Source of the DNA: an uncultured Bacteroidota bacterium
GTDB lineage: Bacteria > Bacteroidota > Bacteroidia > Chitinophagales > Saprospiraceae
DNA: 64,000 bases
Reading direction: 5' to 3'
Assembly (NCBI GenBank): GCA_937872515.1
Contig: CALMSX010000048.1
Span: 26,114-90,113 of the forward strand
The translations under genes were made by a program, and so were the position numbers. A model generated the notes under the pieces. It had not been told where the DNA came from, did no database searches, and saw only the letters and a list, made by a program, of their open reading frames with translations. Shown one piece after another: positions 50,835 through 60,422 of the stretch (within the stretch, counting starts at the first letter, position 1; each line of letters opens with the position of its first letter).

Positions 50835-52307
50835 ATGCCGTTTAATTGTGCACCGTCAGACCTTTCACCTTACCAGCCATCTCCAAGTCAGCCTTGGGAT
50901 AGGAGGAGGGCCATCCACCTCTATAGACGAATGGCCTTTGGAGCTTCCAAAACAGTTATCGACCAGGCCATCTTACAACATCCGGTAAGCCTGGCAAAAT
51001 CTATTGTTGCGAAGGCAAAAAACCTTGCTCCAGCTCCTGCCCCTCCCTGGGCCAACTGGACCATAGCCAACTACAGCGCCATTGAGGAAGAGAGAAATGC
51101 GCAGATAGTACAACAAATAATATCCTGGGTTAACAACTGGGTCACTGATATGCGCACCAATGACCTTCGTGAAAGGATGTCGTTGTTTTGGCACAACCAC
51201 TTTGTCACAAGGTTAGACAAATACGTTTGCCCATCCTGGATGTACGAATACCATCATTTGCTTCAGAAACATTCGCTTGGCAATTTCAAAACCTTTGTCA
51301 AAGAAATGGGTACTACCCCTGCCATGCTTGTATTTTTAGATGGAGTGCAAAACACCCGATTTCAACCCAATGAAAACTTCGCCCGCGAGTTGTTTGAACT
51401 CTTTACCCTCGGTGTAGACAATGGCTATACCCAATCAGATATTGTCAATGCAGCAAAAGCACTTTCGGGTTGGAATGGCATAGAATTGGCCAATCTTTGC
51501 GGAGATATCACCTTTGTTCCTGCTTTTTGGGACAATGGCCCAAAAACCATCTTTGGTAAGACCGGCAATTTTGGGTACAATGAAGTAATTGACCTCATTT
51601 TTAACGAACGACCAGTACAAGTTAGCCAATACATTTGCAAAAAGATATACGCCCATTTTGTAAATCCGGATATCGATGAAGATGTGGTCAATCAATTGGC
51701 GCTCATCTTCCGACAAAACAATTTCGAACTGGCACCGGTTATGGAAACACTCTTTACATCGGTTCACTTTTTTGATGATGCTACTGTTGGTACAGTGATC
51801 CCCGGCCATATCGAGTATTTTCTGACCTATCTCAATGAATTGAATTTTCCCAACAATGAGATCCTGAATCAATACATAGTTTATGGATCAGATGAATATG
51901 ATCAACGTTTGTTAAATCCTACAGACGTTTCCGGATGGAAAGGAAACAGAGCCTGGATTACCTCGTCTACCCTTCCATTCAGATTTGAGGGCATCTTTAA
52001 CATCATGCTTTATTATTACCAGCAGCAAAACAACCAGATCGAACAAGTAAGAGACCTGGCCCTGTCTCTGGTCAGCAATGTGGAATCGAATCCCGCAGTT
52101 GTAGTTCAGGCAGTTTGTGATTACATCCTACCCAATGGCTTTCAAACACAAAGAGAATACGACGAAGCGGTAAAAGTATTTAAGGCCGAGGTTCCTGAAA
52201 ATTATTTTGCCAGCGGTCAATGGAACCTCCATTGGGAATACGCCCCCCTTCAACTGATCTTATTGTTTCAATACCTGGCTGCTCAGCCTGAATACCAACT
52301 AAAATAA
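50835..52307 (+). CDS. DUF1800 family protein
   Basis: A 490-residue protein with RRAIHLYRRMAFGAS near the start, then LRERMSLFWHNHFVTR, NENFARELFELFTLGVDNGYTQSDIVNAAKALSGW and DVSGWKGNRAWITSSTLPFR. These are the core blocks of DUF1800. The family nearly always pairs with DUF1501 next door, as here (6 nt apart). Function is unknown, though both are often exported together. No signal peptide is visible in this one. Confidence 0.92.
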   Translation: MPFNCAPSDLSPYQPSPSQPWDRRRAIHLYRRMAFGASKTVIDQAILQHPVSLAKSIVAKAKNLAPAPAPPWANWTIANYSAIEEERNAQIVQQIISWVNNWVTDMRTNDLRERMSLFWHNHFVTRLDKYVCPSWMYEYHHLLQKHSLGNFKTFVKEMGTTPAMLVFLDGVQNTRFQPNENFARELFELFTLGVDNGYTQSDIVNAAKALSGWNGIELANLCGDITFVPAFWDNGPKTIFGKTGNFGYNEVIDLIFNERPVQVSQYICKKIYAHFVNPDIDEDVVNQLALIFRQNNFELAPVMETLFTSVHFFDDATVGTVIPGHIEYFLTYLNELNFPNNEILNQYIVYGSDEYDQRLLNPTDVSGWKGNRAWITSSTLPFRFEGIFNIMLYYYQQQNNQIEQVRDLALSLVSNVESNPAVVVQAVCDYILPNGFQTQREYDEAVKVFKAEVPENYFASGQWNLHWEYAPLQLILLFQYLAAQPEYQLK

Positions 52308-52313
52308 AAGACC

Positions 52314-53912
52314 ATGGACAACAAAAGCAAACACTCAACGATGTGCAATCAAGCAGATCACAAGATGTGGAGTCGTCGCGATTTTCTGCAAACGCTGGGT
52401 ATAACCGGTGGTGTTGGATTGGCAATGGGAGGTTTTTCTGTCAATGCGCTGGCAGCCCCATTATTAAATCCACCCGATGGCAATGAAAGAATCCTCGTTT
52501 TGATCAGACTCAAGGGAGGTAATGATGGATTAAATACCATCATTCCAGTCTATGACTTTGGCACCTATAAAAGTAAGAGACCATCCATCTACATACCACT
52601 GACTGATACATGGACCCTAACCCCTGAGTTGGCCATGCCCAAAACAACTGCCCCTCTCACCAAACTGTGGAACAAGGGAGCCATGAAAGTCATCAGCGGA
52701 GTGGGTTATCAAAACCATAACCTTTCGCATTTTACATCGTCAGACATTTGGAATGCCGCCAACCCAGAAATTGAAACGGATGCCAACAAATCGGGATGGT
52801 TGGGCCGGTATTTGATCAATAACCAACCCGATTATTTAGAAAACCTGCCCGAAATACCCGGGGCCATCAAAGTCAACAGTGGCAGCAACATTGCCTTCAA
52901 CAATCCTGAACGAATAGATCTCGCTGTCAATTTTAATACCCCCGACAAACTCATTGAAATTGCCGAACGGGGTTTTTACTACGATGCCCAAAACCTGCCG
53001 GATGACTGCTATTACGGCGACCAGGTGGGCTTCCTTCGATCTGTTTTAAATGTCACTTATAAATATGCACCCGTTATCAGTAATGCCTTTAAAGCAGGCA
53101 GCAATGATGTGGTGTACTCCAACAATCCATTGAGCCAACAACTTGCCATTGTTGCAAAACTGATCAAAGGAAATCTTGGAACCAGATTGTACATGGTCAC
53201 CCTGGATGGCTTTGATACGCATGAAAATCAAAATGCTGACCATCCCAGGCTGATGTCACAGCTTTCGGCGGCGGTCACCGAATTTTATGATGACCTTGGC
53301 TCCGTACTATCCAACAATGTACTCTCGGCAACATTTAGTGAATTTGGAAGACGTGTGGCTGAAAACGCAGGTGGCACCGACCACGGCACCGCAGCTCCTG
53401 TGCTCTTATTCGGCTCGGCCCTGCAGGGCAATGGAGCTTTGGGACAGCTACCCAGCCTCACCCAACTGGACGGAAATGGTAATCTTAAACACAGCACTGA
53501 CTTCCGGTCTATCTATGCTACTTTACTCGAATCCTGGCTCTGTGTGCCCGCCACAGCTGTAGATACGATTCTGGGACAGGAATTTGACCGGGTAGACAAT
53601 TTGGGCATCGAATGTCTTGCTTCTTCGGTAGCTGATGTACCATTAAAGCAGGGAATATCACACTTTGGTCTTGTGGAACAGGATGGCTCTATTCACATTC
53701 AATACGAATTGGCCAGACCAGGATCCATTATGGTCGAACTTATAGCTATGACCGGCCAGCGGATTGCCTTGCCCGTCAATGAATACCAAGCTGGTGGAAA
53801 ACAAGAGACCATACTCAGTGGCCAGCGCTTAGGACTGGGCAATGGTTTGTATATCTATCGGATCACTGCTGGAGGAAAATCCTATTCAGGAAAACTGGTG
53901 TATGTTCAATAA
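52314..53912 (+). CDS. DUF1501 family protein with Tat-like signal and type IX sorting domain
   Basis: A 532-residue protein. Arg21-Arg22 in WSRRDFLQTLGITGG form a twin-arginine-like signal. The DUF1501 domain (about 55-440) shows VLIRLKGGNDGLNTIIP, GYQNHNLSHFTSSDIWN, VTLDGFDTHENQ and GRRVAENAGGTDHGTAAPVLLFG. This is the sulfatase/alkaline-phosphatase-like fold of unknown activity. The last 80 residues (VEQDGSIHIQYELARPG to YSGKLVYVQ) look like a type A secretion tail of the type IX system. It follows the DUF1800 gene by 6 nt. Confidence 0.92.
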   Translation: MDNKSKHSTMCNQADHKMWSRRDFLQTLGITGGVGLAMGGFSVNALAAPLLNPPDGNERILVLIRLKGGNDGLNTIIPVYDFGTYKSKRPSIYIPLTDTWTLTPELAMPKTTAPLTKLWNKGAMKVISGVGYQNHNLSHFTSSDIWNAANPEIETDANKSGWLGRYLINNQPDYLENLPEIPGAIKVNSGSNIAFNNPERIDLAVNFNTPDKLIEIAERGFYYDAQNLPDDCYYGDQVGFLRSVLNVTYKYAPVISNAFKAGSNDVVYSNNPLSQQLAIVAKLIKGNLGTRLYMVTLDGFDTHENQNADHPRLMSQLSAAVTEFYDDLGSVLSNNVLSATFSEFGRRVAENAGGTDHGTAAPVLLFGSALQGNGALGQLPSLTQLDGNGNLKHSTDFRSIYATLLESWLCVPATAVDTILGQEFDRVDNLGIECLASSVADVPLKQGISHFGLVEQDGSIHIQYELARPGSIMVELIAMTGQRIALPVNEYQAGGKQETILSGQRLGLGNGLYIYRITAGGKSYSGKLVYVQ

Positions 53913-54263
53913 AAAAAACCATACATCGGCTCAAGATAAGTTCACTTTGGGAATGAACGTGAAGGCAATCGGTTTTTTGGAATGGCCTCTCTTCCTGAGT
54001 TTTTAAGACGTATGGTTTTAAAGGATCTCAAAAACGAAAAACGTAATACTTGATTACACGACAAAGATAGGAGAATACATATTACTAAAAAATTTAATAT
54101 GATGTTTTTTCATATTTTTATTTTTCAATATATAAGTTCTGTAATAGCATTGACTAAGGGTTATAGGTCAATTTAATGGTAGAAATGATTTAAGCCAAAG
54201 AGAATAATTTTTTCAAATTAACGGGCCCTCAAGTGAATAAATTGGCATACGCGAAGTCACCAA
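53913..54263. other. AT-rich intergenic region
   Basis: This 351-nt gap follows the DUF1501 gene and faces the stop of the BNR protein. No coding frame or RNA gene is evident. AAAACCATAC at 53915-53924 and GTATGGTTTT at 54010-54019 are perfect inverted repeats 85 nt apart and could close a long-range stem. The rest is low-complexity AT. Confidence 0.5.
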
Positions 54264-56360
54264 TCAATCCAAAATGGTGAATTTTTTACCCGGGTAAATC
54301 TTAAGTTTGGCACCATTCGACAAATTTAAAGGTTGATCCAGGATGCATTCTCCGTTGGGGCCTGGATTGATGATAACAATCTTATTTCCTCCCACATTTA
54401 ATCCGGGCTTGTTGGCATTGGCCCAATTATTTGGGTCTGACCAGGCGCCATTACCGGTAAATTGATAAACAGATGACTTTGGCGGATTGACTTCAGCCAC
54501 ACTTCTGAATAAGCCGGCGTTGTGGCCATTACTTGCACTCACCACCGAATACAAAAATCCAGAAGTGTCAAATCCCATTTCCAAAAGATTGGAGGTAGGA
54601 GAAGGCAGGCCTGTATTACAAGGCAGCCAATTGGTTTCCGGGTTCCATGCAGAATGATAGGCCATTCGGCATCCATTGTGTTCACAGGCCAGGTAAACAT
54701 TGTTGTGATAATCCAGTACCAGGTCTTGCACACCTTTTACAATCAGATCCGGATCATTGAACTTGGTCCACAAATTGCCATTGTCTTCAGGTGTTGAATA
54801 CCACAAAATATTGGTCCACCAGTCACCACCGGCAAAGATAACTCCGCTCTCATCCCTTTCAATTTCTAGCAGATTGCCATACCAGGCAATGGTATTGCCT
54901 ACGCCCAAAACAAAGTTTTGTCCCCCGTTATCGGACCTGGAAACCCCTTCGCTCTCGCTTCCTAAAAAGATAGTATTGTCTTTGCTGACATCTATATCCC
55001 AAATGGCCGAAATCATCAAAGGATTATTTTGCCATGTAGCACCATTGTTGACCGAAAACGACAAAGAGGTCGCACCGGAAAACCTGGAGGAAGCCCAAAT
55101 GGTATCCGCCTTGTGTTGTTTGATCTTGGTATAAAAATCACAGCCGTTGGCCGCCACTTGGGTCCATGAATCTCCCTGGTTGACGGACCTGTAAATGGCT
55201 CCTTTGGGTACATTGTTGTAGGCATGCATAAGTAAGTCGCCTGTCGACGTTTCCATGATTTGCAAAACATTCAAATGGTTGATGCCTGTATTTTTTAACT
55301 GCCAGGTCTGACCACTGTTGTTGGACCTCCAAACACCCAATTTGTTGCCGATGTAAAAGGTACCATTGTTGGTGCACTTAAAACACAGCATAATTCTGGC
55401 CGCATCCATTCCTGAATTTTTATCGATCCAGTTGTCACCCCCATCGTCGGATCGAAAAACACCGGATGCACCCGCATAAACTTTAGTAGTACTCACCGAT
55501 AATGCATTGTATCTAGTGGTTTTTACATTACCTGCGATCTGCGACCATGTGCCTCCATTGTTGACAGATCTGTACAAAGTACCGGGAGAAGAGCTGGTGC
55601 CCAAAAACCACCTGTTTTGGTAATCAATGCTGATGCCCGTCATATTGACTGCCGGCAGTCCCGAGTTAACAGACTGCCAGGCACCACCGCTGGTATGACA
55701 TCGAAATAGGTTGTTGCTGTTACATACGGCAACAATGGTATCCTCCTGGCTAATGGCCATCTTAATTACAAAATTATTGGGCATCGGATCGCCAACCAAA
55801 GTCCAGCTGTTCACCCCATTAAAATGGTAAACACCACTGTTAAAAACCCCTGCATAGAGTTGGCCTGATGGGCTAATGGCCAGACATTTACCAAAGGCAG
55901 GCATGTTATAAGTGACATCACTCCAAATAGAACCCTCCCATTTGTAGACTGCACCGTTGGTATTCATCATGTACATTACTCCATTCAAAGCCCTTACTAT
56001 ATCAACCGCATAAAAGGTGCCTGGAGGCAAGCCAATATTGACATCTGACCATGATCCTCCAGTATATCGATACACACCATGATTTCCGGTTGCACAAAAA
56101 ACCGATAGGTCGGTAGAAACTTCCATCTCTCTGATGATGGAATCAGGTAACCCCAAGCTAATGTTGTTCCAATGCTCACCTTCATCTGTTGACTTAAAAA
56201 CACCATAAGTCGGAGTTCCTGCATACAGTATGTTGTCACTCCCTATTGCCAAACAACTGATGTCCTCATTGGGGCTGCTCATTTTTTGCCAATTCACCTG
56301 GGAGATCAAACCAGTGTAAAGACAAGACATCAATAAAAGAAAAGATATGGCTTTTGGCAT
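54264..56360 (-). CDS. Secreted BNR/sialidase-like repeat protein
   Basis: A 698-residue protein with a Sec signal (MPKAISFLLLMSCLYTGLIS). It is built of repeated blades with Asp-box-like motifs (STDEGEHWNN, VNNGGTWSQ, SDDGGDNWID, NNSGQTWQLK, VNQGDSWTQ, VNNGATWQNN, SDNGGQNF), giving a beta-propeller like BNR/VPS10 and photosystem assembly factor YCF48 proteins. The final 65 residues have GNGAWSDPNNWANANKPG, a known C-terminal module of Bacteroidota secreted proteins. It lacks the full active site of a true sialidase as far as I can see. Surface binding or structural role likely. Confidence 0.85.
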   Translation of the reverse strand: MPKAISFLLLMSCLYTGLISQVNWQKMSSPNEDISCLAIGSDNILYAGTPTYGVFKSTDEGEHWNNISLGLPDSIIREMEVSTDLSVFCATGNHGVYRYTGGSWSDVNIGLPPGTFYAVDIVRALNGVMYMMNTNGAVYKWEGSIWSDVTYNMPAFGKCLAISPSGQLYAGVFNSGVYHFNGVNSWTLVGDPMPNNFVIKMAISQEDTIVAVCNSNNLFRCHTSGGAWQSVNSGLPAVNMTGISIDYQNRWFLGTSSSPGTLYRSVNNGGTWSQIAGNVKTTRYNALSVSTTKVYAGASGVFRSDDGGDNWIDKNSGMDAARIMLCFKCTNNGTFYIGNKLGVWRSNNSGQTWQLKNTGINHLNVLQIMETSTGDLLMHAYNNVPKGAIYRSVNQGDSWTQVAANGCDFYTKIKQHKADTIWASSRFSGATSLSFSVNNGATWQNNPLMISAIWDIDVSKDNTIFLGSESEGVSRSDNGGQNFVLGVGNTIAWYGNLLEIERDESGVIFAGGDWWTNILWYSTPEDNGNLWTKFNDPDLIVKGVQDLVLDYHNNVYLACEHNGCRMAYHSAWNPETNWLPCNTGLPSPTSNLLEMGFDTSGFLYSVVSASNGHNAGLFRSVAEVNPPKSSVYQFTGNGAWSDPNNWANANKPGLNVGGNKIVIINPGPNGECILDQPLNLSNGAKLKIYPGKKFTILD

Positions 56361-56734
56361 CTTGTTGAGTTAAATGGCTTTCTATACAGAATACCCAATA
56401 TGACAATCCGCTGCCACCTAAGCCCTCGATTAAACAAACAATAGAATCAAAAGGGGCGGTATTCTTTTTCAAAACAATATTTCAAAAGCACGTTTAGTAC
56501 GTTATTTAATTTTAATTTTCAAACAAATGTCGTATTTAACTCAGAAACATTACGTTTAAATTTAATATATATATAATTGTTTATTAACACTTTATACTTA
56601 AGAGAATGCTCAATACCAATGTGTTTTGGTTTCAGAAATCGGCCATATTAAAATGAACCGGTAATTTCTTTCGCTGGTCTCAACAAGAGTGATTCAATAA
56701 GCTTAACTTTGCGTTAAATTTAAGCCAAAGTCTT
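56361..56734. other. AT-rich divergent intergenic region with a -7 element
   Basis: The region between the BNR protein start and the DoxX gene is 374 nt long and strongly AT-rich, with a TATATATATA run near 56568. The only clear signal is a perfect -7 element, TAACTTTG at 56704-56711, 23 nt upstream of the DoxX start; no good -33 TTTG is seen. No gene is evident. Confidence 0.5.
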
Positions 56735-57151
56735 ATGAAAGACATTGCCGATCTACTGGGCAGAATTTGTATAGCTATGATTTTTGTGTATGAAGCACTG
56801 GATACCTTGCTGTTTTTTGAAAACACCAAAAGGACCATGGCAGACTATGGATTAACATGGCGACCCGATTTGGTACTTACGGTGTTGGTTAGTTTCCTAA
56901 TCATTGGTGCCATTATGGTATTGATTGGATATTATGCCAATGTGGGTGCCATTTTACTCCTGGCATACTGGCTGCCTTTTACCCTAATTGTGTATTCATT
57001 CTGGAATGATCCGCAGCCGGTTCAAAGGCTAAATGCACTTTATTTTATGCGCAACCTGGCGGTATGTGGCGGTCTGCTCTTACTTATATCCAATGGTGCG
57101 GGCAAGTACAGCGTCAAACGACTCATTCACGTTATGCGTTTGCCCAAATAA
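56735..57151 (+). CDS. DoxX family membrane protein
   Basis: A 138-residue protein with four hydrophobic helices (about 5-25, 45-65, 72-92 and 100-122). DLLGRICIAMIFVYEALDTL and IGYYANVGAILLLAYWLPFTLIVYSFWNDP fit the DoxX/DoxD-like family, membrane proteins linked to redox stress or respiration in some bacteria. Its stop overlaps the HAD gene start in a TAATG junction, so the two are coupled. Confidence 0.85.
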   Translation: MKDIADLLGRICIAMIFVYEALDTLLFFENTKRTMADYGLTWRPDLVLTVLVSFLIIGAIMVLIGYYANVGAILLLAYWLPFTLIVYSFWNDPQPVQRLNALYFMRNLAVCGGLLLLISNGAGKYSVKRLIHVMRLPK

Positions 57152-57855
57152 TGTCCGGCTTCCGTTATCTGCTTTTCGACCTCGACGAAACCCTTCTCAA
57201 TTTTAGTGAGGCAGCTCACAGTGCTTTTGAACTGTTTTTTGAAAAATACCTGACCAGTCATGGCATAGACAAAAAAACTCTTTACGGACATTACCATGAC
57301 GCCAACATGATGGTTTGGGAAATGTTTGAACAGGGTCAAATGAGCATCGATGAATTAAAGACAAAAAGATTTGAATGGATGTATCTGCATGCAGACCTGA
57401 CCATCCCTTACGACCTGCTTCATGAACAATCCCACTTTTATCTTGATGGCTTGATCCAATCCTCAGAACTGATTGCAGGCGCCAAACAACTGCTCCAGAG
57501 CCTCAGCCCTTTATACCACCTCAACATTATCACCAATGGCATTCAATATGTGCAACATGCCAGACTGGATCGACTGGAATTAAAACCTTACTTTCAAAAT
57601 ATTTTTATTTCAGAAACGATAGGTCACTCCAAACCTTCTCCTCTCTTTTTTGACCACGTGCTCAAGACCCTGGAGGGTGCTCAGACAGGCGAAATCCTGG
57701 TCATTGGCGATAGCCTTAAGGCTGACATCAAAGGAGCCCTGCAATCAGGCTTAAAAGCCTGCTGGTTCAACCCGGGATGTATGACCAATAACACAGACAT
57801 CGTTCCGCATTTTGAGATTAAATCCTGGGAGGAATTTCACAAAATACTTCAATAA
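57151..57855 (+). CDS. HAD family hydrolase, YjjG-type nucleotidase
   Basis: 234 residues from the ATG at 57151, overlapping the DoxX stop by 1 nt. HAD motif I is LFDLDETLLNF with both aspartates, motif II is NIITNGIQYVQHARL, the lysine lies in GHSKPSPLFF, and motif IV is VIGDSLKADIKGALQSG. The ITNG and length suit YjjG noncanonical pyrimidine nucleotidases, which dephosphorylate nucleoside monophosphates in the cytoplasm. Coupling to DoxX has no obvious biochemical reason. Confidence 0.9.
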   Translation: MSGFRYLLFDLDETLLNFSEAAHSAFELFFEKYLTSHGIDKKTLYGHYHDANMMVWEMFEQGQMSIDELKTKRFEWMYLHADLTIPYDLLHEQSHFYLDGLIQSSELIAGAKQLLQSLSPLYHLNIITNGIQYVQHARLDRLELKPYFQNIFISETIGHSKPSPLFFDHVLKTLEGAQTGEILVIGDSLKADIKGALQSGLKACWFNPGCMTNNTDIVPHFEIKSWEEFHKILQ

Positions 57856-57864
57856 TCTTTTAGA

Positions 57865-58308
57865 TTACCATTCATCGAGAAAGGCAAAAACAATCCCACA
57901 AAGGGTAGCTTGACAAAATCCATACAGCAGCCAGGTAGACACCATGATAAAGTCAACATCAATAGCGCTGTAAGTAATCCACATTACCGGAATCAAAGCC
58001 ACAAGCGAATACACCATTCCAAATTCGATTCCTTTTATGATTAAGCCACCCGGTAAAAATCTACGAAATCTGTTCCACAGTATGGCGAGGGCAAAACTCA
58101 GTACAAAGGGATGGAGATAAAAATACAAATCCCGGCTGCCATCAGAATTAAATATGGGATTGATATAATTGACAAACAAGTCTGGTTTCAGATGGATTGC
58201 GGCATACAAACTTCCAAAACTAGTCAGGAACAAAGCAGCTCCTGCAATCAACCCATTCTTAAAAATTCCGGTAAACGGTGAAGGCGTAGGTGTTGGATGA
58301 TTTTCCAT
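57865..58308 (-). CDS. Four-helix membrane protein, unknown
   Basis: 147 residues from the ATG at 58308. A Pro/Thr-rich N-terminus (HPTPTPSPFTG) leads into four hydrophobic segments (about 18-38, 65-80, 92-112 and 118-140). No family is recognised. It follows the YceI gene by 27 nt and is convergent with the HAD gene. Its place suggests co-expression with the YceI-porin group. Confidence 0.65.
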   Translation of the reverse strand: MENHPTPTPSPFTGIFKNGLIAGAALFLTSFGSLYAAIHLKPDLFVNYINPIFNSDGSRDLYFYLHPFVLSFALAILWNRFRRFLPGGLIIKGIEFGMVYSLVALIPVMWITYSAIDVDFIMVSTWLLYGFCQATLCGIVFAFLDEW

Positions 58309-58335
58309 TGTTGTCAATTTTAAAGTGAATAAAAA

Positions 58336-58920
58336 TTATCTAGCCTGAAAGTACAATCTGAACTCAACAAGCAATTCGTTTTTGACCTTAATTGCCCCTC
58401 CCAACTTACTGGGTGGTTTTAGATTAAAATCACTAAATAGTATTTGTTTGACCCCGATCAGTTGAACCTGGCCTGCAGCCCCGGGAATTACAGATAGGGC
58501 AATGTTCATATGCCTCGTAATGCCAGCCAGCTCAATATCGGCTTCAGCTTCAATGCGGCCGGCCTTTACATAATCATCAAGGTCTTTGCTAAATTCCGTA
58601 AACCTGATCTTCATCAAAGGATATTCACTCACTTTCAGGGTTTTCTGCAGGTCTTTGGTCATCATCTTGTGATGACAATCAAATTTGGCTACCTGAATGG
58701 CAAGCTCACCTCCAGCCTTAGCCTTACCCTCTTTGTTTGTTTGGGTGGTCCAGATGGTATCTGTCCTCCCATAAGTTGGGATGTCGCAGGCAAAACTATT
58801 GATGTTGGTTTTCCCGTCTACCTTTAAAGTACTATGGCTTGCCAAAATCCATTGCTTTTGTGAGGCTAAGGGTGTACAAACCGTCATTAGTAAGCAGCTT
58901 AAGCAAAAACCAATGATCAT
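58336..58920 (-). CDS. YceI family protein
   Basis: 194 residues from the ATG at 58920, opening a Sec signal (MIIGFCLSCLLMTVCTPLAS). The body shows WILASHSTLKVDGKTNINSFACD, LQKTLKVSEYPLMKIRFTEF and DIELAGITRHMNIALSVIPG, the polyisoprenoid-binding lipocalin-like fold of YceI. It acts in the periplasm and may bind isoprenoids or amide lipids. It is downstream of the porin, after a terminator. Confidence 0.9.
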   Translation of the reverse strand: MIIGFCLSCLLMTVCTPLASQKQWILASHSTLKVDGKTNINSFACDIPTYGRTDTIWTTQTNKEGKAKAGGELAIQVAKFDCHHKMMTKDLQKTLKVSEYPLMKIRFTEFSKDLDDYVKAGRIEAEADIELAGITRHMNIALSVIPGAAGQVQLIGVKQILFSDFNLKPPSKLGGAIKVKNELLVEFRLYFQAR

Positions 58921-58940
58921 CCTTTTTGATTGTGAAGTTA

Positions 58941-58980
58941 AAAAAAAGGAGTTGAATGTGTTCACCCAACTCCTTAAAAA
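58941..58980 (-). terminator. Terminator after the porin gene
   Basis: AAGGAGTTG (58946-58954) and CAACTCCTT (58967-58975) form a 9-bp stem around a 12-nt loop. On the minus strand TTTTTTT follows. It is 43 nt past the porin stop and only 26 nt before the YceI start, so it may attenuate read-through into the downstream YceI gene. Confidence 0.8.
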
Positions 58981-59017
58981 GATTATCAATGAAAACCTCT
59001 TAGATAATTGTATCAAA

Positions 59018-60349
59018 TTAGAAGCCTACAACTGCCTCAACAACGATGCCGTTGAATTTGGCTCCACTTCTGATATCAGTTCCTTTGAAACCGTCGTATT
59101 TCTGATTTACATATTCGCCTTTCAGTAACAAGTTTTTAGTTGGGAACCATCCTGCAGCGATAGCTGTTCTGGTAACATTTACGTCATCAGTATAACCATT
59201 CAATCTGCTGGTAACTTTGTTGTATTTGGCACCGATAAACAATTGCTCGTTTGCAAGGAATCTGTAAACCAATTCACCTGCCATTTGAGTTGTTTTTCTG
59301 TTTGCTCCATCATATGCATCTGGTTTTTCGTTAACGGTTTTACCAGTAGCTTGTTCATAAGTACCGAAGAATTCCAAACCTTTGAATTTTACAAATGGGT
59401 TGATGATCCAAGTGCTCAATGTGTTGCCCATACCTGGGTTGAACCTGCCGCTGAAAGCTTCTGCTGTACCGTTGGTAGAAGCAGCTGTTTCAATCACTCC
59501 GAAGTAAGCAGAACCAGTTCTGTCACCACCAAATAAGGTCAAACTTGGAGAAGATGCGTTGTTGTACATAGAAGCACTCAATCTGAATCTCAAGTCATCA
59601 TTAAATTTTTTGTCGTAAGCCAACTTGAAGTAAATAGATGGGTTTTTAGATGTGATTGAGTCCGCTTTTGCTGTACCAATTACAGGAAGTTTTTCGTAAT
59701 CTCTGATGTTATTTCTGATCAAACCATTGGTCATACCCAACATGGCCATGAAACCATCAACTGGATAGATATATACTTCACCACCAATTTCTGTTGCAAA
59801 TTCATCCATGATGTTGTTATCAGCGAATGGATTAAAGATGGCATTACCATTGTCAGATCTTCTGAAGTGAGTGTCACCATAGTTAACTTCCATGTGACCA
59901 ATTTTTACTCTTACATACTTCTCAAACCAAGATGGGTTGCCAAACATTGACAATTTGTCGATTTGGATGTATCCACCTTTTACCCAAAATTCATTGTGGT
60001 GTCTTGAAGCCATGTAGTTTTCAAGGAAAATTCTGATACCATCACCCAATTGTACATCAAAGTTAAGGTTAGCAGCTGCCAGGTTAAATCCATTTCCAAG
60101 TGGATACAAAGCCAATTTTTTTGCGGCAGAAGTATCTACGTTTTCATGTTTCAACATCTGGTATCCCTGACGGAAACTACCACCAATGTGTAATTTAAAT
60201 CCTTCATAGGCTGTTGTTTCGGTTTTTGAAGGCTCGAATACATTGATACCTGTCTGGTCATATGACCTTGTGTACTGTATCTGAGCGGAAGCTTTGGTTA
60301 CCATTACTACCACCAAAACCAGGGCGAAAAATTTAACTAACGATTTCAT
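59018..60349 (-). CDS. Outer-membrane porin-like beta-barrel
   Basis: A 443-residue protein with a Sec signal (MKSLVKFFALVLVVVMVTKASA). Alternating amphipathic strands run throughout, with aromatic residues at strand ends (KLHIGGSFRQGYQML, FFGTYEQATGK, LFIGAKYNKVTS). The C-terminal residue is Phe (VVEAVVGF), the outer-membrane assembly signal. YVRVKIGHMEVNYGDTHFRRSDN resembles phosphate-selective porin/DcaP-like proteins. The substrate is unknown. It lies 73 nt after a YceI gene and is followed by a terminator. Confidence 0.85.
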   Translation of the reverse strand: MKSLVKFFALVLVVVMVTKASAQIQYTRSYDQTGINVFEPSKTETTAYEGFKLHIGGSFRQGYQMLKHENVDTSAAKKLALYPLGNGFNLAAANLNFDVQLGDGIRIFLENYMASRHHNEFWVKGGYIQIDKLSMFGNPSWFEKYVRVKIGHMEVNYGDTHFRRSDNGNAIFNPFADNNIMDEFATEIGGEVYIYPVDGFMAMLGMTNGLIRNNIRDYEKLPVIGTAKADSITSKNPSIYFKLAYDKKFNDDLRFRLSASMYNNASSPSLTLFGGDRTGSAYFGVIETAASTNGTAEAFSGRFNPGMGNTLSTWIINPFVKFKGLEFFGTYEQATGKTVNEKPDAYDGANRKTTQMAGELVYRFLANEQLFIGAKYNKVTSRLNGYTDDVNVTRTAIAAGWFPTKNLLLKGEYVNQKYDGFKGTDIRSGAKFNGIVVEAVVGF

Positions 60350-60422
60350 AAAGAATTGTTTTAAGGTTTACAAATGTGATTTGTTGTCTTTTAATTTAAG
60401 GTTTATTTATTGTAGTGTCTTA

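Noticed and set aside
53915..54019. 10-bp inverted repeats AAAACCATAC / GTATGGTTTT downstream of the DUF1501 gene as a terminator or mobile element ends
   Set aside because: The 85-nt separation and AT-rich content make a terminator unlikely, and there is no transposase or target duplication between or around them.
54264..56360. True sialidase
   Set aside because: Asp-box-like repeats are present but I could not find the arginine triad and Tyr/Glu pair of a sialidase active site, so only a BNR-like propeller is claimed.
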